NCBI RefSeq assembly: GCF_001189295.1
Contig: NZ_CP012159.1
Coordinates: 9,470,501 to 9,534,500 of the forward strand
DNA length: 64,000 nt
From: Chondromyces crocatus
Lineage (GTDB): Bacteria > Myxococcota_A > Polyangia > Polyangiales > Polyangiaceae
Reading direction: 5' to 3'
Shown here piece after piece: positions 44,136 to 54,660 of this stretch (position 1 is the first letter of the stretch; each line of letters opens with the position of its first letter). The notes beneath the pieces are model-generated. The model was given only the letters and a program-made list of their open reading frames with translations. It had not been told where the DNA came from and made no database searches. Both the position numbers and the translations under genes were made by a program.

Positions 44136-46667
44136 ATGAGCCAGCGTAATCTGAGCGAGGACGAGACGATCGCGGTGACGGAGTTCGCCGATCGAGACGA
44201 GGTGAGCATGGGCCCCTTCACGACGCCCTCGTCGGTCAGCGGCCCTCCACCGCAGGTGATCGTCTCCGTGCCGCCGCCGGCGGGGGAGCGAGGGACGTCC
44301 TCGACGCCAGGGGCGCATTTCCGTGGGCCAGCGAGCCAAGCGTCGACGGTGATGCCCGCAGGGTGCGCGGAGAAGCGGCAGATCCTGGGGGGACGCTACG
44401 AGCTGCTCTGCCTGGTGGGCTCGGGTGGGATGGGGAACGTGTACCGGGCCCGCGATCAGGAGCTGGACGAGGTGGTGGCGCTGAAGACGCTGCGCCGGGA
44501 GATCGCCGACAAGGCGGGGGTGATCGATCGGTTCCGGCGCGAGGTTCGGCTCGCGCGACGGGTGACGCATCCGAACGTGGCCCGGGTGTTCGACATCGGG
44601 GAGCACGGCGGCGACAAGTTCCTGACCATGGAGTACGTGGACGGGGAGTCGCTCTCGGATGTGATCACGCGCGAGGGGCCAATGACGCTCGCGCGCGGGG
44701 TGGAGGTGGCGGAGGCGATCTGCGCAGGCCTCGGCGCGGCGCACCGGGCGGGGGTGATCCACCGCGATCTGAAGCCGGACAACGTGCTGATCGCGAAGGA
44801 TGGGCGCGTGGTGATCACGGACTTCGGGATCGCGCGTGCGTACGATGTGGAGGGGGGCGGGAGCCAGACGGCAGGGATGACGATCGGGACGCCGGCCTAC
44901 ATGTCACCCGAGCAGGTGCAGGGGCGTCAGGACATCGATGGGCGCGCCGACGTGTATGCGCTCGGCGCAGTGCTCTACGAGATGTTCACCGGGGAGAGGG
45001 CGTGGCGGGGCGATGGGGTGTTCGCGGTGGCCGCCGCCAAGCTGATCTCGGATCCGCCGGATCCGCGCCTGCGCCGCGCCGATTTGCCGGTGGCCTTCGC
45101 ACGGTTGATCTTGCGCTGCATGGCGCGCGCTCCGGAGGCTCGCTTCGCGACCGTGGAGGCCATCGTCGAGGAGCTGTCGACGCTGACGCACCTGCCAGCG
45201 AGCGGGCCACCGAGCCTGCCCACGTCGACGCCCGTCCAGGGTCCCCCGGCGGCCGATACTGCGGCGGGCGACCGGGTGGTCGCCGTCCTGCCGTTCCGCA
45301 ACCAGGGTCCCACGGACGATGGGTACCTGGCCGATGAGCTGACCGATGATCTGATCGACACGCTCTCGATGACGCGTGGACTCAAGGTGCGGCCGCGGGG
45401 CGTGGTGCAGCGGTTCCAGGGGCAGGATCAGGATCCGCGGGAGATCGGCAGAGAGCTGGACGTGCAGGTGGTCGTCGACGGCTCGGTGCGACGACGCGCG
45501 GGGACGGTACGGATCAGCGCCCGGCTGATCAGCGTGGCGGATGGGTTCCAGCTCTGGGCGCGCCGGCTGGACAGGCCAGAGCAGGAGGTGCTGCGCATGA
45601 GCGACGAGGTGGCGCAGGCCATCGTCGAAGCGCTCACGTCGGACGCGCAGGTCGCCCCGCTGCGCGAGGTGCCCTCCGATCCCGTGGCCATCGATCTCTA
45701 CCTGCGCGGCCGCCATCTGTACCGGCAGTTCTGGCCAGCGAGCTTGAGGGAGGCGATCGGGCTTTACGATCAGGCGCTCGCCCGGGTGCCCGGCGATCCG
45801 ATGTTCCTCGCTGCGTGCGCCCTCGCGCGTTGCAGGCTCTGGTTCTTCACTGGCGAGGGGGCCAATCAGGTCGTGGAGTCGGCCCAGCGCGCGGTCCGGG
45901 CCGCTCCTGATCTGGCCGAGACCCGCCTCGCGCTCGCGGCCGTACAGCTTCACGACTGCGACGCGCCCGGGGCCGTGCGCGAGCTGAAGCGTGCGCTCTC
46001 GCGCAACCCGAGCCTGGCCGAGGCGCAGAGCCTTCTCGGCAGCATCCTCCTGGAGGCAGGGGACATGGACGGTGGCCGGCGCTGGACCGAGGCGGCGCTC
46101 GCGCTGGATCCGCACACGCCGCTGGCGCGGGCGGCCATGGCGCGCCTCCACGCGCTGCTCGGGCGCTGGGATCAGATGGAGGCGACGCTCGCGCAGGCGA
46201 ACCCGCTCCGGAGCGAGCAGTGGGCGATCCGGGCGCGCTTCCTCGTGTGGCAGCGGGACATCGAGCAGGGAGCGCGGCTGATGGAGGGGCTGGACGAGGA
46301 CACGCAGATCCCGGCGATGGCCCGGACGCTGCTCACGCTGCTGCGGGACAGGGGGCTTTCCCAGCAGCAGGACAGGGGGCTTCCCCAGCCACCGCTCGAG
46401 ATCATGACGGGAGAGACGGCCCACCACGGGCCCCGGCGGCGCACCTTCATGCACCAGCTCCGGGCCGAGGTGCTCGGGTTCCTGGGCGACACGGAGAAGG
46501 GTCTGCAGGAGATCCAGAGCGCCGTGGACTCGGGGTTGATCGACCTCCTGTGGATGGAACGCTGTCCGCTGCTCGAAGGGGCACGCCAGGATCCGCGCTT
46601 CGGGACCATGCACGCGGTGGTACGCCGGCGAGCCGACGCGATCGTCGAAGCTTACCGGGAGCGCTGA
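44136..46667 (+). CDS. Ser/Thr protein kinase with TolB/FlgO-like and TPR C-terminus
   Basis: About 843 residues; ATG 44127 is three codons earlier. Disordered N-terminus (about 1-85), then a Hanks kinase domain: GSGGMGNVYRA, VALKTL, HRDLKPDN, DFGIARA, GTPAYMSPEQ. After a Pro/Ser linker comes a TolB-like segment VVAVLPFRNQGPTDDGYLADELTDDLIDTLS...RPRGVVQRFQGQ as seen in adenylate cyclase-like CadC/FlgO-type proteins, then ~8 TPR-like repeats (ALARVPGDP, AAPDLAETRLALAAVQ and so on) to the C-terminus. No transmembrane helix, so it is probably cytoplasmic. Such kinases control development and secondary metabolism in myxobacteria. The FIST gene is convergent. Confidence 0.9.
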   Translation: MSQRNLSEDETIAVTEFADRDEVSMGPFTTPSSVSGPPPQVIVSVPPPAGERGTSSTPGAHFRGPASQASTVMPAGCAEKRQILGGRYELLCLVGSGGMGNVYRARDQELDEVVALKTLRREIADKAGVIDRFRREVRLARRVTHPNVARVFDIGEHGGDKFLTMEYVDGESLSDVITREGPMTLARGVEVAEAICAGLGAAHRAGVIHRDLKPDNVLIAKDGRVVITDFGIARAYDVEGGGSQTAGMTIGTPAYMSPEQVQGRQDIDGRADVYALGAVLYEMFTGERAWRGDGVFAVAAAKLISDPPDPRLRRADLPVAFARLILRCMARAPEARFATVEAIVEELSTLTHLPASGPPSLPTSTPVQGPPAADTAAGDRVVAVLPFRNQGPTDDGYLADELTDDLIDTLSMTRGLKVRPRGVVQRFQGQDQDPREIGRELDVQVVVDGSVRRRAGTVRISARLISVADGFQLWARRLDRPEQEVLRMSDEVAQAIVEALTSDAQVAPLREVPSDPVAIDLYLRGRHLYRQFWPASLREAIGLYDQALARVPGDPMFLAACALARCRLWFFTGEGANQVVESAQRAVRAAPDLAETRLALAAVQLHDCDAPGAVRELKRALSRNPSLAEAQSLLGSILLEAGDMDGGRRWTEAALALDPHTPLARAAMARLHALLGRWDQMEATLAQANPLRSEQWAIRARFLVWQRDIEQGARLMEGLDEDTQIPAMARTLLTLLRDRGLSQQQDRGLPQPPLEIMTGETAHHGPRRRTFMHQLRAEVLGFLGDTEKGLQEIQSAVDSGLIDLLWMERCPLLEGARQDPRFGTMHAVVRRRADAIVEAYRER

Positions 46668-46678
46668 TGCCGTGAACG

Positions 46679-46713
46679 GGTCCGCGCGAGAGGGCAGGGC
46701 CCGACGCGGGACC
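46679..46713. terminator. Hairpin between convergent genes
   Basis: GGTCCGCG (46679-46686) pairs with CGCGGGACC (46705-46713) with one bulged base and an 18-base loop. It fills the short gap between the kinase stop and the FIST-gene stop, the usual place for a bidirectional terminator, but it lacks T-runs. Confidence 0.35.
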
Positions 46714-47904
46714 TCAGCTCGGCGCTCGGAAGAGGGCAAGGACGCTGGAGTAGAGCGCGATCCGGGCGTCGCTCTCGGCGTTCCAGGGGACGAGTTCGAA
46801 GGCCGAGTGCATGCCGGCGATCGGGAGATCACCGAAGCGACTTCGGAGGATGCGGGCCTCGACATCCCGGGCGCCGTAGAGGCTCTGACCGCGGCCAGCG
46901 CAGGTCAGGTAGAGGGCGAAGCGCGGGGAAGCGCCGAGGATGCCGCGCGAGATCCGCTGGGTCGCCGCCGCGAGTTCGGAGCGGGCGGTGGTCGCGTCAC
47001 GCACGGCGAAGGCGAGGCGCACGCCCCGTCGGGCAGCGTCGCCGATCATGAGGCCACGGCGGGCGGTGTCGAGCCCGCGGACGGGCCGCACGACGAAGCG
47101 CGGCGACGCCTCGGACGTGGACGCAGGATCGGCAAGCGCGGCGAAGACGACGGGGGCAGGCTCCGCCGGGTCGGCGGGGCGAGGGCGCCCGACCCTGTTG
47201 GTGCAGGAGGACAGCAGGTCGAGCGCAGGTTTGCCCCCCACCGACAGGACGAGGCCGCCTTCGGTGACTTCATCGATGGGGTGGAACTCCGAGAGGAGCC
47301 GGCAGGCGCCCGCGGTCTCGACGAGGGGGGGGGCGAGGCCGGTGAGGACGAGGCCCACCGCAGCCGCCTCCCGCACCTCACCGGAGGCCAGGATGACGAT
47401 GGGGTTCGCGCCCACCGTCCCGGCGCCGAGCACCGTCGAGCCCGGCGCTGCATCCGAGAGGGCGGAGAGTGTGTCCGCCTCGACCGCCTCGGGCCGCATG
47501 AAGAGCAGGACCGTCCCCGTCCGGGGGCGCGCTCCAGGCTGGCGCGAGGGGGCACTCGGCCCGCTGGGCTCCAGAAGGAGCGCGACGGCGCCCGCGACGT
47601 CACGGGCTGGCGCAGCAAACGGAGCGCAGTCCCCGCCTTCCCAGAGCATGCCGCTCACCCCGGCCTCGCCCTCGAGCTCCCCGCGCTCACTCAGGACGCC
47701 AGCCGCAGGGACGAGGCACGTGGCGACGCCCCGGAAGATCTCACGAGCGACCTCTGCCACGGCGGGCAGGCGCTGGACGAGGCCCCCGCTGAGAAACAGC
47801 AGGGCGCCCACGGGAGCGCGGACGGCGCGCCGGGCCTCGACGAGACGCGACCTGAGGCCATCCAGCCCACACGCCGCGGAGAAGCTGTGGCCGGTCATGG
47901 CCAT
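46714..47904 (-). CDS. FIST domain sensor protein
   Basis: 396 residues. N-terminal FIST-like region (about 25-235: GALLFLSGGLVQRLP, GTVLGAGTVGANPIVIL) and C-terminal FIST_C (about 245-396) with ALYLTCAGRGQSLYG, FGDLPIAGMHSAFELVP. FIST proteins bind small ligands such as amino acids and are linked to signal transduction. No transmembrane helix. It lies between the kinase and PP2C genes, but on the opposite strand. The ATG start is preceded by no strong site. It may supply a ligand signal to the phosphorylation pair (inference from position). Confidence 0.82.
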   Translation of the reverse strand: MAMTGHSFSAACGLDGLRSRLVEARRAVRAPVGALLFLSGGLVQRLPAVAEVAREIFRGVATCLVPAAGVLSERGELEGEAGVSGMLWEGGDCAPFAAPARDVAGAVALLLEPSGPSAPSRQPGARPRTGTVLLFMRPEAVEADTLSALSDAAPGSTVLGAGTVGANPIVILASGEVREAAAVGLVLTGLAPPLVETAGACRLLSEFHPIDEVTEGGLVLSVGGKPALDLLSSCTNRVGRPRPADPAEPAPVVFAALADPASTSEASPRFVVRPVRGLDTARRGLMIGDAARRGVRLAFAVRDATTARSELAAATQRISRGILGASPRFALYLTCAGRGQSLYGARDVEARILRSRFGDLPIAGMHSAFELVPWNAESDARIALYSSVLALFRAPS

Positions 47905-48048
47905 GGTCGGGTCGCACGGAGTCTAACCGACCGCAGCGCCTCTCGACAGAGCCAGCTCGAGGCGATTATTGTCTTCTCTCCAGGCCGCGTCCCCCGCCTG
48001 ATCGCGTGGGCGGGCAAGGCGCGTCATGCGAAGTCCGTCGACCAGGCG

Positions 48049-48804
48049 ATGAGAGTTCGATCTTTCGGCCGCACGGATGTAGGGCGCCACCGGCGCTCGA
48101 ACGAGGATGCCTTCTTCTGCGACGATGGGCTGCGTCTCTACATCGTCGCCGATGGCATGGGTGGCCACGCCGCAGGCGAGGTCGCGAGCGCCGAGGCGGT
48201 GGAGACGGTCTACGGCATGGTCAAGCGGGGCCTGCCGTCGCTGGGGGATCCGGACGAGCCGCTGACGCCCGAGAAGGCCCGGGCGGTGTGTCGGCTCATC
48301 GAGGGCGCCATCCAGGCCGCGACCTACATGGTCTTCGCCATCGCGCAGCTCGAGCGAGACAAGAACGGGATGGGGACGACGCTGAGCGTGGCCCTCGCGA
48401 TGGGCGACGCCATGGTCACCGGGCAGGTGGGCGACAGCCGCATCTACCAGGTCCGAAACGGCCACGCCGTGCAGATGACCGAGGATCACACGCTGATCGC
48501 CTGGCAGATCAAGAACGGCCTCATCTCCCCGGAAGAGGCGCGCATGTCCCCGCACCGCAACGTGATCACCCGGGCGGTGGGGAACCGTGACTACGTGGAG
48601 GTCGACACCTCCATCGTCACGACCGAGGCAGGAGATCGCTACCTGCTCTGCTCGGACGGGCTTCACGGCTACCTGCACTCGGAGGAGGAGGTCGCGACCA
48701 TCGCGGAAGACGGCGGAGAGAAGGCCGTGGACAGGTTCATCGAGGTCGCGAACCAGCGAGGCGGGCGTGACAACATCACGGCGGTGCTCGTCGAGGTGTT
48801 GTGA
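48049..48804 (+). CDS. PP2C-family Ser/Thr protein phosphatase
   Basis: 251 residues from the ATG at 48049. The open frame is longer upstream without support. PPM metal-site motifs: TDVGRHRRSNEDAFF, VADGMGGHAAGE, GMGTTLSVAL, GQVGDSRIYQ, LCSDGLHGYL and GGRDNITAVLVEV, the full set of PP2C motifs with both metal-binding Asp pairs. A cytoplasmic Mg/Mn-dependent phosphatase that should reverse Hanks-kinase phosphorylation. The Ser/Thr kinase is 1.4 kb upstream. Confidence 0.95.
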   Translation: MRVRSFGRTDVGRHRRSNEDAFFCDDGLRLYIVADGMGGHAAGEVASAEAVETVYGMVKRGLPSLGDPDEPLTPEKARAVCRLIEGAIQAATYMVFAIAQLERDKNGMGTTLSVALAMGDAMVTGQVGDSRIYQVRNGHAVQMTEDHTLIAWQIKNGLISPEEARMSPHRNVITRAVGNRDYVEVDTSIVTTEAGDRYLLCSDGLHGYLHSEEEVATIAEDGGEKAVDRFIEVANQRGGRDNITAVLVEVL

Positions 48805-48858
48805 GAAGAACGCAGGCGAGCGGATGGGGCACGGGCCTCGGGAAGTGAGCATGACACG

Positions 48859-49767
48859 ATGGAACTCGATCGAGCGGTCCTCCAGAGAATCCTTGCGTGG
48901 GGAGAGGGCCTCGAGAAGTTCAAGCCCTCGCACGGTCGCAATGCGCTGACGATCGTCCAGGGGTACGTCGATGGGGTCGACGACGAGCAAGGTCACCCCG
49001 TCCAGGGTCTGGGCGGAGATCGCGAGGCGCTCTTCCTGTTCGCGACCGCCCTCACCTGGACGTTCTGGATCGACGAGCTGTTCGATGCCGACAAGGGTGG
49101 GACGTCGGCACCCGTCGATGTGGGGGCGGTGCTGCGAGGCATCGAGGGGAAGGACGACGCGCCCGCTGCACAGGGATTTCAGCGACTCCGGGCGCTGTTC
49201 GTGGCCTACGAGGGGGACGCGGAGGCGTACGGGCTGTGGCTCCAGACGGCCGCTGACGCGGTGAAGGCGTGGGAGATCGAGGATCTCCTGTCCTACGGGA
49301 AGCTCTCGCTGTCGTACGCCGAGTACCTGGAGAACGGGTACAACAGCACGGCGGTCCCCTTCATCCTCGCCACGGCGGCGCTGGTTCATCGGCTCGACAT
49401 GCCTTCCCGGCTGCACGAGGAGGCGATCCGGAGCCTCTTGCGGCAGCTCAGCATCTCGTGCCGGCTCCACAACGACATCTTCAGCGTCGAGAAGGAGCGC
49501 CGCGAGCAGTCGTGCGCCAACGCGGTGCTGGTGCTGGAGCGGCTCCTTCCGGCAGAGCAGGCCGAGCGCGTGGCCCGCGACGACCTGCAAGGCTACGAGC
49601 GCATGCTGCGCAGGGACGTCGATCGGCTCCCGCCAGGGGACGCCTTCGGGGTGCTCGGGCGGGTGATGCCGGAGGCCCATCGGATCCTCTACACGGATCC
49701 GAGAGGGGACTACGCCGGGGCCCAGCAGGGTCGAACGGCAGAGACCGTGGCGACCCCGGAGGGGTGA
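48859..49767 (+). CDS. Class I terpene synthase
   Basis: 302 residues. The metal-binding motif D72-E-L-F-D76 follows the aromatic TWTFWI, and the second motif N205-D-I-F-S209-V-E-K-E213 fits the NSE triad N-x3-S-x3-E exactly. Length and the all-helical pattern fit bacterial class I cyclases, which ionise a prenyl diphosphate and cyclise it. An Arg/Tyr pair (R275/Y278) lies where the RY motif is expected but spaced by two residues. Product cannot be predicted. It is convergent with a STAS-like gene and close to a class II cyclase, so it may act on that enzyme's product. Confidence 0.88.
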   Translation: MELDRAVLQRILAWGEGLEKFKPSHGRNALTIVQGYVDGVDDEQGHPVQGLGGDREALFLFATALTWTFWIDELFDADKGGTSAPVDVGAVLRGIEGKDDAPAAQGFQRLRALFVAYEGDAEAYGLWLQTAADAVKAWEIEDLLSYGKLSLSYAEYLENGYNSTAVPFILATAALVHRLDMPSRLHEEAIRSLLRQLSISCRLHNDIFSVEKERREQSCANAVLVLERLLPAEQAERVARDDLQGYERMLRRDVDRLPPGDAFGVLGRVMPEAHRILYTDPRGDYAGAQQGRTAETVATPEG

Positions 49768-49774
49768 GCGCCAG

Positions 49775-50173
49775 CTAGCCGGAGGAGGTCCGGAGCCGCA
49801 CCGCCGCTTCGATGATGCGATCGACCTTGGTCGCTGGCACCTTCAGAAAGAGGGCGGCTTCCCGGAGCTCCGACCAGGCGAAGGGTTTGATGTTGACCCC
49901 TAGCCAGGCCACGGCCGTGACCAGACCTCGGACCAGCCGGTCATCGGTCACGGCAGCCGTCGGGATGTTTCGCTTCTTCAGCGCATCCGCGGTGATCTTT
50001 CGCTGGACGCTGTTGACCTGAACCGCGCCCAGGCTGGTCGCGAGGTACCGGTTGATGCCCTTGGTCATCAGGTCCTTCGCGAAGGCGTGCCACACGGCGT
50101 CCTGGCTGGGCCCCAAGTCGGTGAACGAGATCACCAGGTCATCCATGATGACCCATCTGTGCCCTTCGCCCAT
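49775..50173 (-). CDS. Small STAS/SpoIIAA-like protein
   Basis: 132 residues from ATG 50173 (GGAG three bases before it), or 123 from ATG 50146. The layout resembles myxobacterial STAS/SpoIIAA-like single-domain proteins: DLVISFTDLGPSQDAVW, VQVNSVQRK, then DDRLVRGLVTAVAWLGVNIKPFAWSELREAALFL. The assignment is by pattern only, and a helical regulatory role is a guess. It lies downstream of the class II terpene cyclase on the same strand, with a TTGACA promoter candidate between them, and ends seven bases from the class I synthase stop. Confidence 0.5.
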   Translation of the reverse strand: MGEGHRWVIMDDLVISFTDLGPSQDAVWHAFAKDLMTKGINRYLATSLGAVQVNSVQRKITADALKKRNIPTAAVTDDRLVRGLVTAVAWLGVNIKPFAWSELREAALFLKVPATKVDRIIEAAVRLRTSSG

Positions 50174-50255
50174 CGGCTCCGGGCCTCAGAGAAGAAAATC
50201 GCGGGGCAAGACGGTCGAGCTCATGGGGGTGCAGGCGGAGCGAGTCAGGCTGGAG

Positions 50256-50285
50256 AATAGACGCGCTCATCCTCCTGTTTGTCAA
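50256..50285 (-). promoter_or_regulatory. Candidate sigma70-type promoter for the STAS-like gene
   Basis: On the minus strand TTGACA (50280-50285, overlapping the class II cyclase stop codon), an 18-base spacer and TCTATT (50256-50261, four of six). The start would be about 75-100 bases before the coding start. The -35 is perfect, the -10 weak. Confidence 0.4.
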
Positions 50286-51991
50286 GCCGGCAGCGTTCTC
50301 CCCAGCCTGGACCACGCGGTCAGCAGACCGTGGATGACGAAGGCGTGGGTGTTGGTGGCCAGGTGGTAGAGGAGGGGTCGAGGTCCGTACACTTCAGGGC
50401 GCCCAGGCCAGGTTCCGTCGTCTCGCTGGGTGTCGACCAGGTAACGGAGGGCGCTGCGGATGAACGCTTCCCCGGGCTGGTGGATGTCGAGCAGCATCGC
50501 CAGAGAGAGCCCCGTGGGGCTCGGGTAGCTCTCTTCTCCGGGCTCTTCTCCCCAGCCTCCATCCTCGTTCTGGACCACGAGGAGGGACTTGCGCGCAGCG
50601 CGGGAGACAGGGTGATACGCCCCCACGGCGCGACCGATCTCGAGCACGGCATAGGGGAAGCTGCGATACCAGCCCGCTCTCCACCGTCCCTTGATCTCGT
50701 ATTGCTGGACCAGCCAGCGGTAGGGCGACTCCAGCGGGACACGGTGGATGTCGGGGTACGCCGTCAGCGCCGAGAGGGCGTGAGCGACGCAGTCCTCGAC
50801 GGGCTGGTCATCCTGGGATTGCCAGGTGTTCCAGAGGCCGTCCTTGCGCTGGCGCGCGGCGAGGTAAGCGATCCCTCGGGCGATGCAGCCAGCGTCCACG
50901 TCGGGGACGCCGGCCAGGGAGAGCAAGACGCACGAGGTGGTGTCGGTGTCCGACTCGACGCTCGTCCGGAACCCCCAACCGCCATCTCGGTTCTGGGCCT
51001 GCATGAGGAACTGGATCGCCTTCGGCCGCGCGAGCGCCTCGAAGCGCGACTGCCCCTCGTAAGCGCGTACGAGCAGCGAGGTATCCCAGACGTTGCTGAT
51101 GCAGAAGCGCCACGTTCCGTCGGGCTGCTGGGCGTCGAGCAGGTGCTGCAGGCAGCGGTTGTACGCGGTGGACTCCGGCGCCGTCTCCAGCAGTGCGAGC
51201 AAGGCAAGCGCGGAGCTCACGGGGTTGTGACAGAAGCTCCCGTCCGTGGCCTGCATGCTCTCCAGGTACAGCCTTGCCGACTCGCTGGGGCAGACCCCCG
51301 GCTGGAGGGCTTCGAGAAGCAGGTACACCGCCATCAGATCGACGCGGCTCCACTGCTTCATGCGGAGCCGCTCGGCGCGGTCGTAGATGCTGCGGATCTG
51401 GGCGCGGACCCGCTCCTGGCTGAAGGGCGAGAGGACCTCTTTCCGCGCGTGCAGGGTCAGCGCGTAGAGGAAGAGCGTCTTGCGTCGGAAGACGTTGCTG
51501 TAGAGCTCGGGCTCTCTGAGGTCGACGACCACGCTCGTGCCGGAGAGCAAGCTCCAGGGCGTCTCGTCGAGCATCTGACTGAAGCGGGTCTGCGTCTGCG
51601 GTGTCGCCGTCGCGAGCCAGGTCTTGGCGCGCTCGACGGCGGCGGCCGCTGCTGGGCCGGGCGTGCGGGAGAGGACGTACGCCACCAGCCCGGTGTCGAA
51701 CATCCTCGCGTCGGGGAGGACGAACCAGGAGCCTTCCGGCGTCTGGGCCTCCAGCGTGTGCTCGATGGCCCGGGTGATGCAGCGCTCCAGCGCTTGCACC
51801 AGGTCCTCGTCGAGTTCCTGGGCGCTGTTGCTGACCGGGCCCCGGATCGAGTCGGGTCCTGCATACCACCACCCGTTCTGCTCGGAGCTGGGAGGCGCTG
51901 CGTCGTCGGGGAGCGTTTCCTCCTTGGGGACGGGAGGTGGCGTCGGGGGTGAGTCGTGGGGCGCGTCTCCCACGGGCGGCTTGAGATCCAT
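50282..51991 (-). CDS. Class II terpene cyclase (squalene-hopene-like fold)
   Basis: 569 residues from the ATG at 51991; a longer frame upstream is possible. It is a repetitive alpha-barrel protein with several QW-type motifs (DGSF, DGTW, DGGWGF, DGLW, DGGWGE, DGTW). The catalytic acid motif is D348-T-D350-T-T, a DxDTT variant of DxDD; this variant is known, as I recall, from some sesquiterpene class II cyclases. The enzyme would protonate the terminal alkene of a prenyl diphosphate or polyprenyl substrate and cyclise it. The first ~60 residues are disordered. It has no hydrophobic membrane-binding segment typical of squalene cyclases. Opposite-strand neighbour: a class I synthase, so a two-step cyclisation is plausible. 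Confidence 0.85.
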   Translation of the reverse strand: MDLKPPVGDAPHDSPPTPPPVPKEETLPDDAAPPSSEQNGWWYAGPDSIRGPVSNSAQELDEDLVQALERCITRAIEHTLEAQTPEGSWFVLPDARMFDTGLVAYVLSRTPGPAAAAAVERAKTWLATATPQTQTRFSQMLDETPWSLLSGTSVVVDLREPELYSNVFRRKTLFLYALTLHARKEVLSPFSQERVRAQIRSIYDRAERLRMKQWSRVDLMAVYLLLEALQPGVCPSESARLYLESMQATDGSFCHNPVSSALALLALLETAPESTAYNRCLQHLLDAQQPDGTWRFCISNVWDTSLLVRAYEGQSRFEALARPKAIQFLMQAQNRDGGWGFRTSVESDTDTTSCVLLSLAGVPDVDAGCIARGIAYLAARQRKDGLWNTWQSQDDQPVEDCVAHALSALTAYPDIHRVPLESPYRWLVQQYEIKGRWRAGWYRSFPYAVLEIGRAVGAYHPVSRAARKSLLVVQNEDGGWGEEPGEESYPSPTGLSLAMLLDIHQPGEAFIRSALRYLVDTQRDDGTWPGRPEVYGPRPLLYHLATNTHAFVIHGLLTAWSRLGRTLPA

Positions 51992-52165
51992 CAGCGTCGT
52001 CGCATCTTCCGGGACTCGGCACAGCGATAACGAGCAGTTGGTCCCCCACATCCTCCCGCTCGGTAAGCCTTCATGGAGCCCCTCAACAGGCCACATCAAC
52101 GAGGGAGCCGAAGACACGGGCTACCCTCGGCACGGGCTCTGCAGAGCTCGTGCTACCCTGTGCTC

Positions 52166-52438
52166 ATGTCACTGAAAGATAAGCTGATGACGGAGGGCAT
52201 GAAACTGGCTGCCAATCCCAGCGTCGCGAAGCTCATGCAGGATGAGAGGTTCATGAGGCTTCTCATGACGGCGATGAGCGTCCCCGGAAAGGTATCTTCC
52301 TTCACGACCGAACAGAAGGAGACCTTTGCCAAGACGATGGGGCTGGCGACGACCGAGGAGCTACGTGATCTCAAGCGAACGGTGGCCGCCCTGGAGCGTG
52401 AGGTGTCGCGCTTGCGCAAGGCGGCCAACGAAGGGTAA
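52166..52438 (+). CDS. Small coiled-coil protein of unknown function
   Basis: 90 residues from the ATG at 52166. It starts MSLKDKLMTEGMKLAANPSVAKLMQ, with an amphipathic helix, and ends in a heptad coiled coil TEELRDLKRTVAALEREVSRLRKA. A phasin- or BMFP-like granule or scaffold role is conceivable from the helical pattern but not shown. Base use is less GC-rich than in the neighbours. Its stop is 12 bases from the prkA stop (convergent). Confidence 0.65.
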   Translation: MSLKDKLMTEGMKLAANPSVAKLMQDERFMRLLMTAMSVPGKVSSFTTEQKETFAKTMGLATTEELRDLKRTVAALEREVSRLRKAANEG

Positions 52439-52450
52439 CGGCAACGACGA

Positions 52451-54508
<2,058 letters not shown>

Positions 54509-54660
54509 CTCTCACACCTTCTTGGTCAGCGACCAGCTCAGCGGGCAACGCCATCGAGGATCGACCCCCGCCCCTGGAGACGGGGGACTCACCCCTCAGC
54601 CGCGCCCGCTGAATGCGGCCGCGATCGATGGCGCCGAGGGTTTCAAGACTACCTCACGGT

